Below are positions 1 to 7,862 of a stretch of DNA of 12,346 bases, piece after piece. The notes beneath the pieces were generated by a model, which saw only the letters and a list, made by a program, of their open reading frames with translations, was not told where the DNA came from and did not search any database. A program made the translations under genes and the position numbers. Source of the stretch: Acidobacteriota bacterium (GTDB lineage: Bacteria; Acidobacteriota; Terriglobia; Acidiferrales; UBA7541). Position 1 is the first letter of the stretch, and every line of letters starts with the position of its first letter. Location: contig PMOV01000133.1 in the NCBI GenBank assembly GCA_003161195.1, positions 11,885 through 24,230 of the forward strand, written 5' to 3'.

Positions 1-1
1 C

Positions 2-2308
2 GGCGCCAAAATTTCCAAGCGTGAACTGAAGCGTCTGGTGCCCATCTACCAGGAAGCCGCCGTAGATACGGATTTGCTCGAAGAGGGTAAGCGCAACCTG
101 CGCGAACGGCAGGAGCGCGATGGCTTTTTTGACGCGCGCGTCGACTATCAAACCGAGACGCACCCTGCGGCCCACAACGCCAATGGCTGGCAGGGCACCG
201 AAGAAACCATCACCTATCACATCAACCGCGGTGACCGGCACAAGCTGGTGCGCATAGAGATCGCCGGCAATCAGTATTTCCCCAAAGATTTGTTGCAAGG
301 CCGCCTGCAAATCTCCGCAGCCGCCTTTGGGGCTCGGTCGCACTTCAGCCAACGGCTGCTCGATTCCGATGCACAATCGATGAAGAATCTCTATCTATCG
401 AACGGCTTTTTGGACGCCGAGGTGAAAACGGAGGTGGTGGACAACTACAAGGGCAAAACCGGCGCGCGGATGGTTCGTTTTACGGTGTCGGAAGGGCCCC
501 AGACCAGCGTCGCCTCGCTGGCCATCGACGGTGTGCATGCCTTTAAACAACAGGAATTGCTCGACGTGGTTGGTTCCGTTCCCGGCCAGCCGTACTCGGA
601 AGCCAACGTCGCCACCGACCGCGACAATATTTTGGCGCTGTATTTCAATGAGGGATATCCGGAAGCCACCTTTACTTCCACGGCCGTCCGCGTTTCGGCA
701 GCCCCACCCCAAAATATCAACGCGGCATCCTCCGAAGCCGACGCAAGAGCGGCCTCCGAGCAAGCAGCCAACAAGCCGCACGGGATCCAGCTTCCGGCGG
801 TCCAAGCCGAACCTGTAAAATTGGTGTATCAGATTCAGGAGGGCCCGGAAACGCTGATCCGCAATGTCTTACTCACTGGCTACCGCCATACGCGCAGGAA
901 TGTGATTCAACGCGAAGTCCGCGTCAAACCACACGAGCCGCTACGCCAGGGCGACGTCGTCGAGTCCCAACGACGCCTCTACAATCTTGGCGTCTTCAAT
1001 CGCGTCACTATCGCTCCGCAAAACCCCAACGGCACGGATCCAGACAAAGACCTGGTTGTGCTCGTCGAAGAAGCCAAGCGCTTCACCATCGCTTACGGCG
1101 GTGGCTTCGAGGTCCAGCGCCTGGCCAGTACCAATCCTAGCAGTCCAACCGGCAGCGAGTTGCAGGCTGCGCCCCGCGGCATCTTCGAGATCACCCGCAA
1201 TAACTTGACCGGGCGAGGCGACTCACTTTCCCTCCGTGTGCGCGGTAGCACCATCGAAGACCGCATCCTGCTCAACTACACGCATCCCAATCTTTTCAGC
1301 GACTCGCATCTCAGCCTGCAGGCCTCGGCCTATACGGAGAAATCCCAGGACATCAACACCTTTACCGAAAACCGCTACGAAGGCTCTCTGCAGTTGACGC
1401 AGACCGTAAGTTCGCACACCACCTTCGTCTACCGCTACGTGTTCCGCAAGGTACAGGTCTCCAACCTAAACGAACACGTTTTGCCGGAAGAGATACCGCT
1501 CTTTGAACAGCCTACGCTGGTCTCGGAAGTCGGCGGCACCTGGATTCACGACACGCGGGATAATCCTGCGGAAGCCACCAAAGGCACCTTCAACAGTTTC
1601 GATTTTGCCGTAGCTGATACGGTGCTCGGCTCCAGCGCCAGTTTCCTGCGCTTCTTCTATCAGAATTCCACGTATTACCGTATCAATAGCCGTTTCAGCT
1701 TCGCCCGCTCCATCCGCATTGGCGTCCTCGAGCCTTTCCGTAATACGGTGTCGCTTAGCTTTCCCTCCCCGGAAGGCCCCGTTCTGCCGGAGTTGATTCC
1801 CCTGCCCGAGCGGTTCTTCGCCGGCGGCGGCACCTCGATCCGTGGTTTCGCGCTCAATCAGGCTGGCCCGCGAGACTCCGGCACCGGCTTCCCAGTCGGC
1901 GGGCAGGCGCTGCTCGCAGTGAATCAGGAATTCCGCTTTCCCATGCGCCTGCCGTTTATCGGCTCCAAACTTGGTGGCGCGCTTTTCTACGATGGCGGCA
2001 ACGTTTATAGCCAGTTGTCTCATGTCACGTTTCGCTATCGGCCGCCCACCCCGGTTTTCAATTCCACGAATGAGTGCATCTACAACTGCACCAACGAGTT
2101 GAACTATTTCTCGCACACCATTGGCTTCGGCGTGCGCTATGGCACGCCCGTTGGTCCCATTCGCGTCGATCTTGGTTATCTGGTCAACCGCGCCCTGTTC
2201 ACCATTCCCGTACCCAGTCCGAACAACACCAATTCCTGTCCCACGGTCTGCGAAGGCACGCGGCTGCCCAAGTTTCAGGTCTTTTTCAATCTAGGGCCGT
2301 CTTTCTAA
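2..2308 (+). CDS. Omp85 family outer-membrane protein (BamA/TamA type), 5'-truncated
   Basis: An outer-membrane beta-barrel with periplasmic POTRA domains, of the family that inserts or translocates proteins at the outer membrane. The reading frame is open from the window edge, so the start and signal peptide lie upstream; the GTG at 38 is probably internal. 768 residues are visible (numbered from position 2): a partial POTRA (to about 77), a POTRA at about 80-164, one at about 167-279 interrupted by an Ala/Gln-rich stretch (about 233-271), one at about 280-359, then the barrel. The family hallmark RGF motif of loop 6 is at 614-616 (GGGTSIRGF), and the protein ends in Phe, as expected of a BamA-recognised beta-signal. 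At least four POTRAs is more than the three of classical TamA, so it looks BamA-like by domain count, but it is followed by a tamB gene. Two CX3C pairs lie in late barrel loops (C692/C696, C746/C750). The family is certain; BamA versus TamA role is not. Confidence 0.93.
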   Translation, partial: GAKISKRELKRLVPIYQEAAVDTDLLEEGKRNLRERQERDGFFDARVDYQTETHPAAHNANGWQGTEETITYHINRGDRHKLVRIEIAGNQYFPKDLLQGRLQISAAAFGARSHFSQRLLDSDAQSMKNLYLSNGFLDAEVKTEVVDNYKGKTGARMVRFTVSEGPQTSVASLAIDGVHAFKQQELLDVVGSVPGQPYSEANVATDRDNILALYFNEGYPEATFTSTAVRVSAAPPQNINAASSEADARAASEQAANKPHGIQLPAVQAEPVKLVYQIQEGPETLIRNVLLTGYRHTRRNVIQREVRVKPHEPLRQGDVVESQRRLYNLGVFNRVTIAPQNPNGTDPDKDLVVLVEEAKRFTIAYGGGFEVQRLASTNPSSPTGSELQAAPRGIFEITRNNLTGRGDSLSLRVRGSTIEDRILLNYTHPNLFSDSHLSLQASAYTEKSQDINTFTENRYEGSLQLTQTVSSHTTFVYRYVFRKVQVSNLNEHVLPEEIPLFEQPTLVSEVGGTWIHDTRDNPAEATKGTFNSFDFAVADTVLGSSASFLRFFYQNSTYYRINSRFSFARSIRIGVLEPFRNTVSLSFPSPEGPVLPELIPLPERFFAGGGTSIRGFALNQAGPRDSGTGFPVGGQALLAVNQEFRFPMRLPFIGSKLGGALFYDGGNVYSQLSHVTFRYRPPTPVFNSTNECIYNCTNELNYFSHTIGFGVRYGTPVGPIRVDLGYLVNRALFTIPVPSPNNTNSCPTVCEGTRLPKFQVFFNLGPSF

Positions 2309-2983
2309 ATGAACCGCACTCGCAAATCCGCGCGGTGGCCATTTATCGTGATCGTGGCGATGGTCGCGCTGCTGCTGCTCCCCGGCACCTTCTGTGGCGG
2401 CCTGCGTGCCGAGGAGATTGACCGCGTCGTCGCGCGCATTGAAAACGATGTGATACTGCTCAGCGATGTCCGGGCACTCAGCCGCTACCAGCAATTGGTC
2501 GACGGCAAGTCCGAGAGCGACGCGCAGATTCTCGATCGCCTCATTGATCAATGGGTCGTCCGCTCGGAGGCGGAAACCTCGCGTTTTCCCCGGCCCTCAG
2601 ATACCGACGCCCAACGCGCCGTCGAGCATCTGAAAAAATCCTTTGCGTCCCCGGAAGAATACCAGGCGCGCCAAAAAACCAGCGGCCTTACCGATGCGCA
2701 AATTCAGCAAATGGCCGCCGAGCAACTCTATTTGACCAACTATCTCGACTCACGTTTTCGCCCCGCCGTGCACATCGATCCCAAAGCCGTGGAAGACTTC
2801 TATAACCAGGGAGTGGTCGTCCGCGCGAAAGAACGCGGCGAAACTCCGCCCACCTTTGAAGCCTCGCGTGATTACATTCAGGAAGTCCTTATTCAACAGG
2901 GCATCACCGAGGAAGCCAATCATTGGCTCAACGAAAGCCGCGACCGCATTCACGTTGAAAAGTTCCTAAATGGTCCCTCATGA
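2309..2983 (+). CDS. SurA-like periplasmic chaperone without a PPIase domain
   Basis: A 224-residue exported protein. Residues 1-34 form a signal peptide (basic start, hydrophobic core at about 11-25, likely cleavage after LRA). Residues 35-165 resemble the SurA/parvulin N-terminal chaperone domain: a VVARIENDVILLSDV segment, a helix with ILDRLIDQWVV, and a long helical part ending in DPKAVEDFYNQ. In SurA/PpiD-type proteins a rotamase domain would follow; here only about 15 residues separate this from the closing helix (SRDYIQEVLIQQGITEEANHWL, about 186-207), so no parvulin domain is present. The ATG directly follows the stop of the Omp85 gene (TAAATG), and the end overlaps the TamB gene by four bases (ATGA), so the three are probably translated together. 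I infer a chaperone for unfolded outer-membrane proteins serving its two neighbours. A substrate-binding protein with no catalytic role fits the architecture best. Confidence 0.8.
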   Translation: MNRTRKSARWPFIVIVAMVALLLLPGTFCGGLRAEEIDRVVARIENDVILLSDVRALSRYQQLVDGKSESDAQILDRLIDQWVVRSEAETSRFPRPSDTDAQRAVEHLKKSFASPEEYQARQKTSGLTDAQIQQMAAEQLYLTNYLDSRFRPAVHIDPKAVEDFYNQGVVVRAKERGETPPTFEASRDYIQEVLIQQGITEEANHWLNESRDRIHVEKFLNGPS

Positions 2984-5900
2984 AGCCGCCGCCCCCGCTC
3001 AAACGCCAGTTCGAACGCCAGCTCAAACCAAAGCTGCGTTGGCTCCGCCATGTCGTTTGGGTGCTGGTTGTCACCAGCGTCTTGCTGGGCGGACTCGTCA
3101 TCGTTTTCTTTGGCAGCGGTGCCGGCAACCCGCTGTTGCGCAGGCTGATCGTTCGCAAGCTGAATACCGCCACCGGTGGTCGCACCGAAATCCGCACCTT
3201 GACGGTTGACTGGCTCTCCTTGCAAGTCAAGCTGCGAGGTCTGGTCATTCACGGGCAGGAGCCCGCGGGCACTCCACCGTTCCTGGCCGTTGAAGAGGCC
3301 ACCGCTGGCCTCCGCGTCGAATCCTTCTGGGGACGCAAGATCTCCCTGAACGAACTCTCCCTGCGCCAACTGATCGTTCACGTTCGCATCGCCAAGAACG
3401 GCGCCAGCAACATCCCCGTTCCCAATCGCCCGCTCGGTGGCAACAAACCGTTGCGTGAAACGCTTTTTGACCTCCACATTCATCGTCTCACCGTGGACGA
3501 CGGCTGGCTCCTCTATAACGATGTGAAGACGCCGCTGGCCGTCGATGGCGGCGATCTGCAACTCACGCTCGACGGCAGCGGCACCCTGGATCATCCGCTT
3601 TACCTCGGCCGCCTGAATTGGCAATCGATTCGCTTCACAGCGCTGAAGTACGTTCCCGTCCCGGCGGACTTATCCGCGAAGTTCACCATCTGGCGCGGTG
3701 GCATCACGCTCGAGCAAGGCATCCTGCACGCGGGCCGCTCCCACCTCGACGCCCAGGGCGACATGAACGGCTTCACCGATCCGCACTGGACGGTTCGCTA
3801 TCGCGGCTGGGTGGACCTCTTCGATTTGCGCGAGACCCTTCGCGAACCCCTCATCCCCACCGGCGTCGTTGACGTCCGCGGCGAAGGCGCCCTGGTCGCC
3901 GGGCAATACAAAGGCAGCGGCGACTATTTCGGCGAGAGCATCGCTCTGCCGTACACGCAATTCCACACGCCCGGACTCACCAGCCGCGGCACCTACCACA
4001 TCGACAATCAAGGACTCGTGGTGCCGGACTTTTTCGCAGGCGCCTTCGGCGGCAGTGTTACCGGCCGCGTGACCATGCGTTTTAGCGATTCCCGCTTCCA
4101 CGCGGCCACCCACGTCCAGAACGTGCGCCTCAACCCCGCCCTCGATGCCGCCGAGGAACTCAATTTTCCCGTCGCCGAATTACATTGGGACGGCATCCTC
4201 TCCGCCGACACCACGGAATCCTGGATCGGCCCGTTCCAAAAGTTTGAAATTACCGGCACCACGCACTGGGAAACTCCCGATGATTTGCCCGCCGGCCGTC
4301 AGCCCATTACCGCCGACTGGGAATTCAAGTGGCTCGCCGAACCCAACATTCTGACCATCGAGTACGCGGAATTTGCTACGCCATCCACGCGCGCCGTCAT
4401 CACCGGCATTCTCGAGAATCGCCACTCCGACCTCAGCCTCAATCTCGACATCGACTCGCTCGATGCCGACCGCGATTTCATCAACAGAATACAAGGTGCG
4501 AAACCTGGCTCTGCCGACGCGGTTCGCACACTTACCGGCAGCGCGCACTGGAATGGCAAAGTGACTGGCCCGCTTCTGGGGCCCACATTCACGGGCCATC
4601 TGCGCGGTGAGCACGTACAATACGATCAGATCACGCTCGATACAATTGAGGGCGAGCTTACCTATTCTCCCGTTGGGCTAATCTTCACCAACGGCGTCGC
4701 CCGCCGCGGTCAAATGCAAGTCTCGCTTGCGACCAACTTGGCACTTTCTGGATGGGACTTCGGTCCGGACAGCCAGTGGACCATCGACGCCAGCATCGAA
4801 AAAACACCTATTTCCGACATTCAGGAATTGCTGAAGCTCAACTATCCGGTCAGCGGTTTGCTCAGTGGCCAATTCCACGGCCGTGGCACGCGCGCGCAGC
4901 CCGCCGTTACAGGATTGTTCGACCTCTCGAGCGCCACCGCCTACGGCATGGACTTCAATCGCCTGCGCGGCCAGTTGAACCTCCAGCCCGATGAAGTGCG
5001 CATCGCCAACGCCGAACTGCGCTTTTTCGCTCCGGGCACCGAGGCGGGCCGCGGCGCGGGCATCGTCACCGGCTCGGTGGCCTATCAATTCCACGATAAG
5101 TCCATCTCCGCCGAACTTGCCGGTGCGGCCCTGCCCATCGAAAATTTCAAGCAGCTGCAAACCGAACGCTTTCCGGTGGGCGGTCAGGTCAGCTTTCGCC
5201 TGAAAGTCGGCGGCCCTGCGCAAGCCCCCACTGGCCAAGGCACGGTTCGCATTGTGGATTTGCGCGTCGGTTCGGAAGTCATCGGCAGTTTTGACGGGGA
5301 GCTCAACTCCGACGGACACACCGCCGCCCTGAAGCTCGGCTCCGCCATGAGCACTGGGGAACTCTCCGGCACGTTTACCCTGGGACTTTCCGGCGCATTT
5401 CCGCTCGCTGGCAAGGCCTCCGTCAAAAATATAAATCTCGATCCCTTCCTGCTTTCCGCTCTGCACTTGAAACAGTTCAGTGGCCACGCCGAAGCGGCCG
5501 GCGATATTGCCGTCACCGGATCGCTCAAGGATCCGCACACGCTGGCCGCGGACGCCCGCTTTGATCGCCTCGTGCTCAACTACCAGAACGTCCGTCTGGA
5601 AAATGTCGGCGTCGTGCATTTCCGCTCGTCGCACGAATCTTTCGAGATCCAGCCCGCCACCTTCGAGGGTCCGGACACCAACGTAAAGATCGCCGGCTCC
5701 GTCGGCTTCACGGGCCGGCGCAACGTGAATCTGCACATGAATGGCGCAATGGATTTGCGCCTACTCAATGGCTTGTCCTCCTCATTGGAAACGCAAGGCA
5801 CCGCGCAAATCGACGCCTCCTTTGAGGGCACCATAGACCGTCCGCGCATCACCGGAAAGTTACACGTGGAAAAAGCGTCGGCGCGCGCCAGCGATTTTCC

Positions 5901-7020
5901 CACGGGTCTCAGCGCCGTGAAGGGCGACATCATCTTCGATGCTTCGCGTGCCTATTTTCAGGATATGAGCGCGGAAGTTGGCGGCGGCGTGCTGGCGCTC
6001 ACCGGCAGTGTGAGCTATGCGGATCGCCCGATTCGTTACGACGTGAATGCGCGCACCGACCGCGTGCGCATTCGCTATCCCGAAGGCATGAGTTGGCTCG
6101 TCGGCGGCACTTTGCGCCTCACCGGCACGCTCGACTCCGGTTTGCTTTCGGGCCGTGTCGTTGTCGAGCGCGTGAACCTTAGCCAGGGCGTCGAGAATAC
6201 CACCGCAATCTTCGGCAGCAGCGCCGTTTCTGGTCCCTCTTCGGGATCGCCATTCCTGCGCAATCTGCAGTTTGACATCGTCGGCCTGTCGGCTCCCGAC
6301 GCGCGCATGGAATGGCCTGGCGCGGAACTTGAGGCTGACGCTGACGTGCGCGTGCGCGGCACGTGGGAGCATCCCATCCTGCTGGGTCACGTGCACATTC
6401 TTTCCGGCGATTTATTTTTTGCCGGCAATCGCTATCACGTTTCGCGCGGGGATATTAATTTCGCAGATCCCTTTCGACTGGATCCGGTGCTGAACGTGGA
6501 AGCCACCACCACCATCCAGCAATACGAAGTGACGCTGGATTTCAACGGGCCGACTAGCAAGCTGGCGCTCTCTTACCGCTCCGATCCACCGCTGCCGGGA
6601 AACGACATCATCACGCTGCTCGCGCTCGGGCAGACGTCCTCGGAAGCGACCGCGCGTTCGGCAGGCACCAGCGGCACAACGAACTCTGGTGCAACCGCGT
6701 TGCTTTCGGAGGCTATCTCGAGCCAACTCGGCAGCCGCGTCGAGCGGTTATTCGGGATTACCCGTTTTCGCGTGGATCCTGGGCTCACCACCCTGGGTGG
6801 CACGGCTACGGCGCCCGACCAGAATCCTGCAGCACGTGTGACCGTGGAACAGCAAGTGTCGCGCAACCTGACGATCACCTATGTTTCCAACGTGGGCTCC
6901 ACGCAGGAGCAAGTGATTCAGGTGGAATACAACGTGAACCGCAACGTCTCGATTGTCGCGTTGCGCGACTACAACGGGACCTTTGGTATCGACCTGGTGA
7001 TCAAGAAGCGCTTCGATTAG
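2980..7020 (+). CDS. tamB: TamB-family translocation/assembly protein (DUF490 C-terminus)
   Basis: A 1346-residue protein, close to the size of E. coli TamB. A basic N-terminus (KRQFERQLKPKLRWLRH) is followed by one membrane helix (about 24-45), so it is anchored in the inner membrane with a long periplasmic body. That body is almost wholly short alternating beta segments of the 'G.V.F.....' type, as in the beta-taco fold of the AsmA/TamB/VPS13-like family. The C-terminal DUF490 region spans about the last 380 residues: a VKGDIIFDASRAYFQDMSAEVGGG segment, then the family hallmark YRSDPPLPGNDIITLLALGQ (about 1199-1218), ending in a beta-rich tail VIKKRFD. TamB acts with an Omp85 protein in outer-membrane assembly, and related proteins are proposed to move phospholipids across the periplasm. 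The upstream Omp85 gene fits this pairing. The start ATG overlaps the stop of the SurA-like gene. Confidence 0.92.
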   Translation: MKPPPPLKRQFERQLKPKLRWLRHVVWVLVVTSVLLGGLVIVFFGSGAGNPLLRRLIVRKLNTATGGRTEIRTLTVDWLSLQVKLRGLVIHGQEPAGTPPFLAVEEATAGLRVESFWGRKISLNELSLRQLIVHVRIAKNGASNIPVPNRPLGGNKPLRETLFDLHIHRLTVDDGWLLYNDVKTPLAVDGGDLQLTLDGSGTLDHPLYLGRLNWQSIRFTALKYVPVPADLSAKFTIWRGGITLEQGILHAGRSHLDAQGDMNGFTDPHWTVRYRGWVDLFDLRETLREPLIPTGVVDVRGEGALVAGQYKGSGDYFGESIALPYTQFHTPGLTSRGTYHIDNQGLVVPDFFAGAFGGSVTGRVTMRFSDSRFHAATHVQNVRLNPALDAAEELNFPVAELHWDGILSADTTESWIGPFQKFEITGTTHWETPDDLPAGRQPITADWEFKWLAEPNILTIEYAEFATPSTRAVITGILENRHSDLSLNLDIDSLDADRDFINRIQGAKPGSADAVRTLTGSAHWNGKVTGPLLGPTFTGHLRGEHVQYDQITLDTIEGELTYSPVGLIFTNGVARRGQMQVSLATNLALSGWDFGPDSQWTIDASIEKTPISDIQELLKLNYPVSGLLSGQFHGRGTRAQPAVTGLFDLSSATAYGMDFNRLRGQLNLQPDEVRIANAELRFFAPGTEAGRGAGIVTGSVAYQFHDKSISAELAGAALPIENFKQLQTERFPVGGQVSFRLKVGGPAQAPTGQGTVRIVDLRVGSEVIGSFDGELNSDGHTAALKLGSAMSTGELSGTFTLGLSGAFPLAGKASVKNINLDPFLLSALHLKQFSGHAEAAGDIAVTGSLKDPHTLAADARFDRLVLNYQNVRLENVGVVHFRSSHESFEIQPATFEGPDTNVKIAGSVGFTGRRNVNLHMNGAMDLRLLNGLSSSLETQGTAQIDASFEGTIDRPRITGKLHVEKASARASDFPTGLSAVKGDIIFDASRAYFQDMSAEVGGGVLALTGSVSYADRPIRYDVNARTDRVRIRYPEGMSWLVGGTLRLTGTLDSGLLSGRVVVERVNLSQGVENTTAIFGSSAVSGPSSGSPFLRNLQFDIVGLSAPDARMEWPGAELEADADVRVRGTWEHPILLGHVHILSGDLFFAGNRYHVSRGDINFADPFRLDPVLNVEATTTIQQYEVTLDFNGPTSKLALSYRSDPPLPGNDIITLLALGQTSSEATARSAGTSGTTNSGATALLSEAISSQLGSRVERLFGITRFRVDPGLTTLGGTATAPDQNPAARVTVEQQVSRNLTITYVSNVGSTQEQVIQVEYNVNRNVSIVALRDYNGTFGIDLVIKKRFD

Positions 7021-7038
7021 CCACGGATTCGCTTGCGG

Positions 7039-7674
7039 TTACGGTTGCGGTGTCGTTGCTGCTGTCGGTTGCGCGGCGTTTGTCCGTTGTTGCCAGCGGC
7101 GCAGGCCTGCTCCTGGAGCTACTGGCTGAGCGGCGTCCGGATTCTGTTCTTTCGCGGCTTGCCACGCTTCTTTGGAGGCTTTAGAGCTTGCGGCGCGGGC
7201 GGCTTCCTGGATTTCGTGATTGATCTTGGGCATTTCGGCGGCGACCTTCTGGCCTAGCGGGGAGCCGTAAAACTGCAGCATGCCTTTGATTTCGTCGTCG
7301 CTGAAATGCTGGTTGTAAATCCCCACCAGCTTCTCGGCCACGGCGTCGGCATCGTATTTTTTCTGATAGTTGGCTACGAAAGCGGTGACCAAGGCCTGAC
7401 CCTTCTCGCTATTGGCTGTGCTGGCGACGAGCTTGTCGCGAAGCTGCTCCGTCGATGTGGTGACGGTATCTTGAATAATGTCCTTCGCGCCAACGAGTTC
7501 CATCAGGCTGCGAATATCGGCCTCTTTTGCCGGACCGATCGCGGCCGCCGCGGCGGATGACTGCTGGGACGGCGCCCCCTGGGGCGCACTCTGCGCCGAA
7601 CTTTGCGGCGCGCCCTGAACGGCTACGAGAAACGCTCCGATGTAAATCACCACCAACGCCAGTACCGCCTTCAT
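7039..7674 (-). CDS. Secreted DUF2059 domain protein
   Basis: A 211-residue protein of unknown function. Residues 1-21 are a signal peptide (MKAVLALVVIYIGAFLVAVQG), so it is exported to the periplasm or beyond. A low-complexity Gln/Ser/Ala/Pro linker follows (about 22-48). The DUF2059 domain occupies about 52-157, recognised by IYNQHFSDDEIKGMLQFYGSPLGQKVAAEMPKI (119-151), where the 'F(S/T)..E.....FY.SPLGQK' pattern is typical of the family. The C-terminal tail (about 160-211) is Ala/Gln/Pro/Thr-rich and probably disordered. The start has a strong ribosome site (GGAGGA, four bases before the ATG). The gene converges on tamB with only 18 bases between the stop codons and is divergent from the permease gene. 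DUF2059 proteins have no established biochemical role. Partnership with the envelope operon is possible but unsupported beyond location. Confidence 0.88.
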   Translation of the reverse strand: MKAVLALVVIYIGAFLVAVQGAPQSSAQSAPQGAPSQQSSAAAAAIGPAKEADIRSLMELVGAKDIIQDTVTTSTEQLRDKLVASTANSEKGQALVTAFVANYQKKYDADAVAEKLVGIYNQHFSDDEIKGMLQFYGSPLGQKVAAEMPKINHEIQEAARAASSKASKEAWQAAKEQNPDAAQPVAPGAGLRRWQQRTNAAQPTAATTPQP

Positions 7675-7678
7675 GACT

Positions 7679-7684
7679 TCCTCC
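7679..7684 (-). promoter_or_regulatory. Strong Shine-Dalgarno of the DUF2059 gene
   Basis: On the minus strand the sequence reads GGAGGA-AGTC-ATG. The full purine-rich core supports the start at 7674. Confidence 0.8.
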
Positions 7685-7718
7685 GTGGCCGATAGCGATC
7701 CTTCTCCGCCACGTCAAC

Positions 7719-7724
7719 ATTCTA
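7719..7724 (-). promoter_or_regulatory. Candidate -10 element for the DUF2059 gene
   Basis: The minus strand reads TAGAAT here (five of six bases match TATAAT), about 45 bases upstream of the start codon, which would give a leader of roughly 38 bases carrying the Shine-Dalgarno. The -35 position is poor (GTGGAA at 17-base spacing). The hexamer sits in a perfect 8-base palindrome (TTCTAGAA, 7720-7727), which could be a protein site. A competing arrangement, TTGACG (7712-7717 complement) with TATCGG 17 bases on, has a better -35 but a poor -10 and would cut into the ribosome site. Confidence 0.35.
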
Positions 7725-7784
7725 GAAAATGATCTGGCGTATTCCACGGCGCGCGAAGGACAGTCGTGTTGATTCGCAAACCGT

Positions 7785-7797
7785 CCTGTCGTACAGG
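7785..7797. promoter_or_regulatory. Dyad CCTGT-CGT-ACAGG, candidate operator
   Basis: A perfect 5-base inverted repeat with a 3-base spacer in the divergent intergenic region, centre at 7791. It lies 17 bases, centre to centre, from a second dyad with the same spacer length at 7800-7816. The pair could bind a dimeric regulator of the permease cluster, the DUF2059 gene, or both. Confidence 0.35.
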
Positions 7798-7799
7798 TT

Positions 7800-7816
7800 G
7801 CGGAAAACGTTTCCGC
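7800..7816. promoter_or_regulatory. Dyad GCGGAAA-ACG-TTTCCGC, candidate operator
   Basis: A perfect 7-base inverted repeat with a 3-base spacer, centre at 7808. If permease transcription begins at the ATG at 7863, the centre is near -55, a position usual for activator binding; repression is also possible. There is no T-run after it, so it does not look like a terminator. The binding protein is unknown. Confidence 0.45.
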
Positions 7817-7845
7817 CACTTCCGGCAAGCTCCGCAGCCCACCTC

Positions 7846-7854
7846 TGGTACCAT
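7846..7854 (+). promoter_or_regulatory. Candidate extended -10 (TGGTACCAT) of the permease gene
   Basis: TACCAT (7849-7854) matches TATAAT at the four most important positions (T1, A2, A5, T6) and is preceded by TG in the extended -10 position. It ends eight bases before the permease ATG at 7863, and no Shine-Dalgarno is present between, so the mRNA may begin at or within a base or two of the ATG. No good -35 is seen. TGGTACCA is also a perfect palindrome, so this could instead be a protein site. Confidence 0.35.
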
Positions 7855-7862
7855 GCCGCACC

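Noticed and set aside
2383..2398. Possible lipobox (GTFC) in the signal peptide of the SurA-like protein.
   Set aside because: The residues before the Cys do not fit the [LVI][ASTVI][GAS]C rule (Phe at -1, Gly at -3). Ordinary signal peptidase cleavage after LRA is more likely.
4678..5736. A 352-residue open frame on the minus strand inside tamB.
   Set aside because: The composition is that of a shadow frame (Ala/Gly/Arg/Glu-rich, no domain), and the plus-strand TamB reading is continuous and typical through this part.
7006..7034. AAGCG/CGCTT pairing across the end of tamB as a terminator.
   Set aside because: Five base pairs, a long unpaired middle and no T-run; the convergent genes leave only 18 bases, and I see no convincing terminator there.
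7039..7085. CGGTT(G/A)-like short repeats at the end of the DUF2059 gene.
   Set aside because: The repeats are irregular and are explained by a low-complexity Gln/Ala/Pro/Thr C-terminal tail; they are not an array or a structured element.
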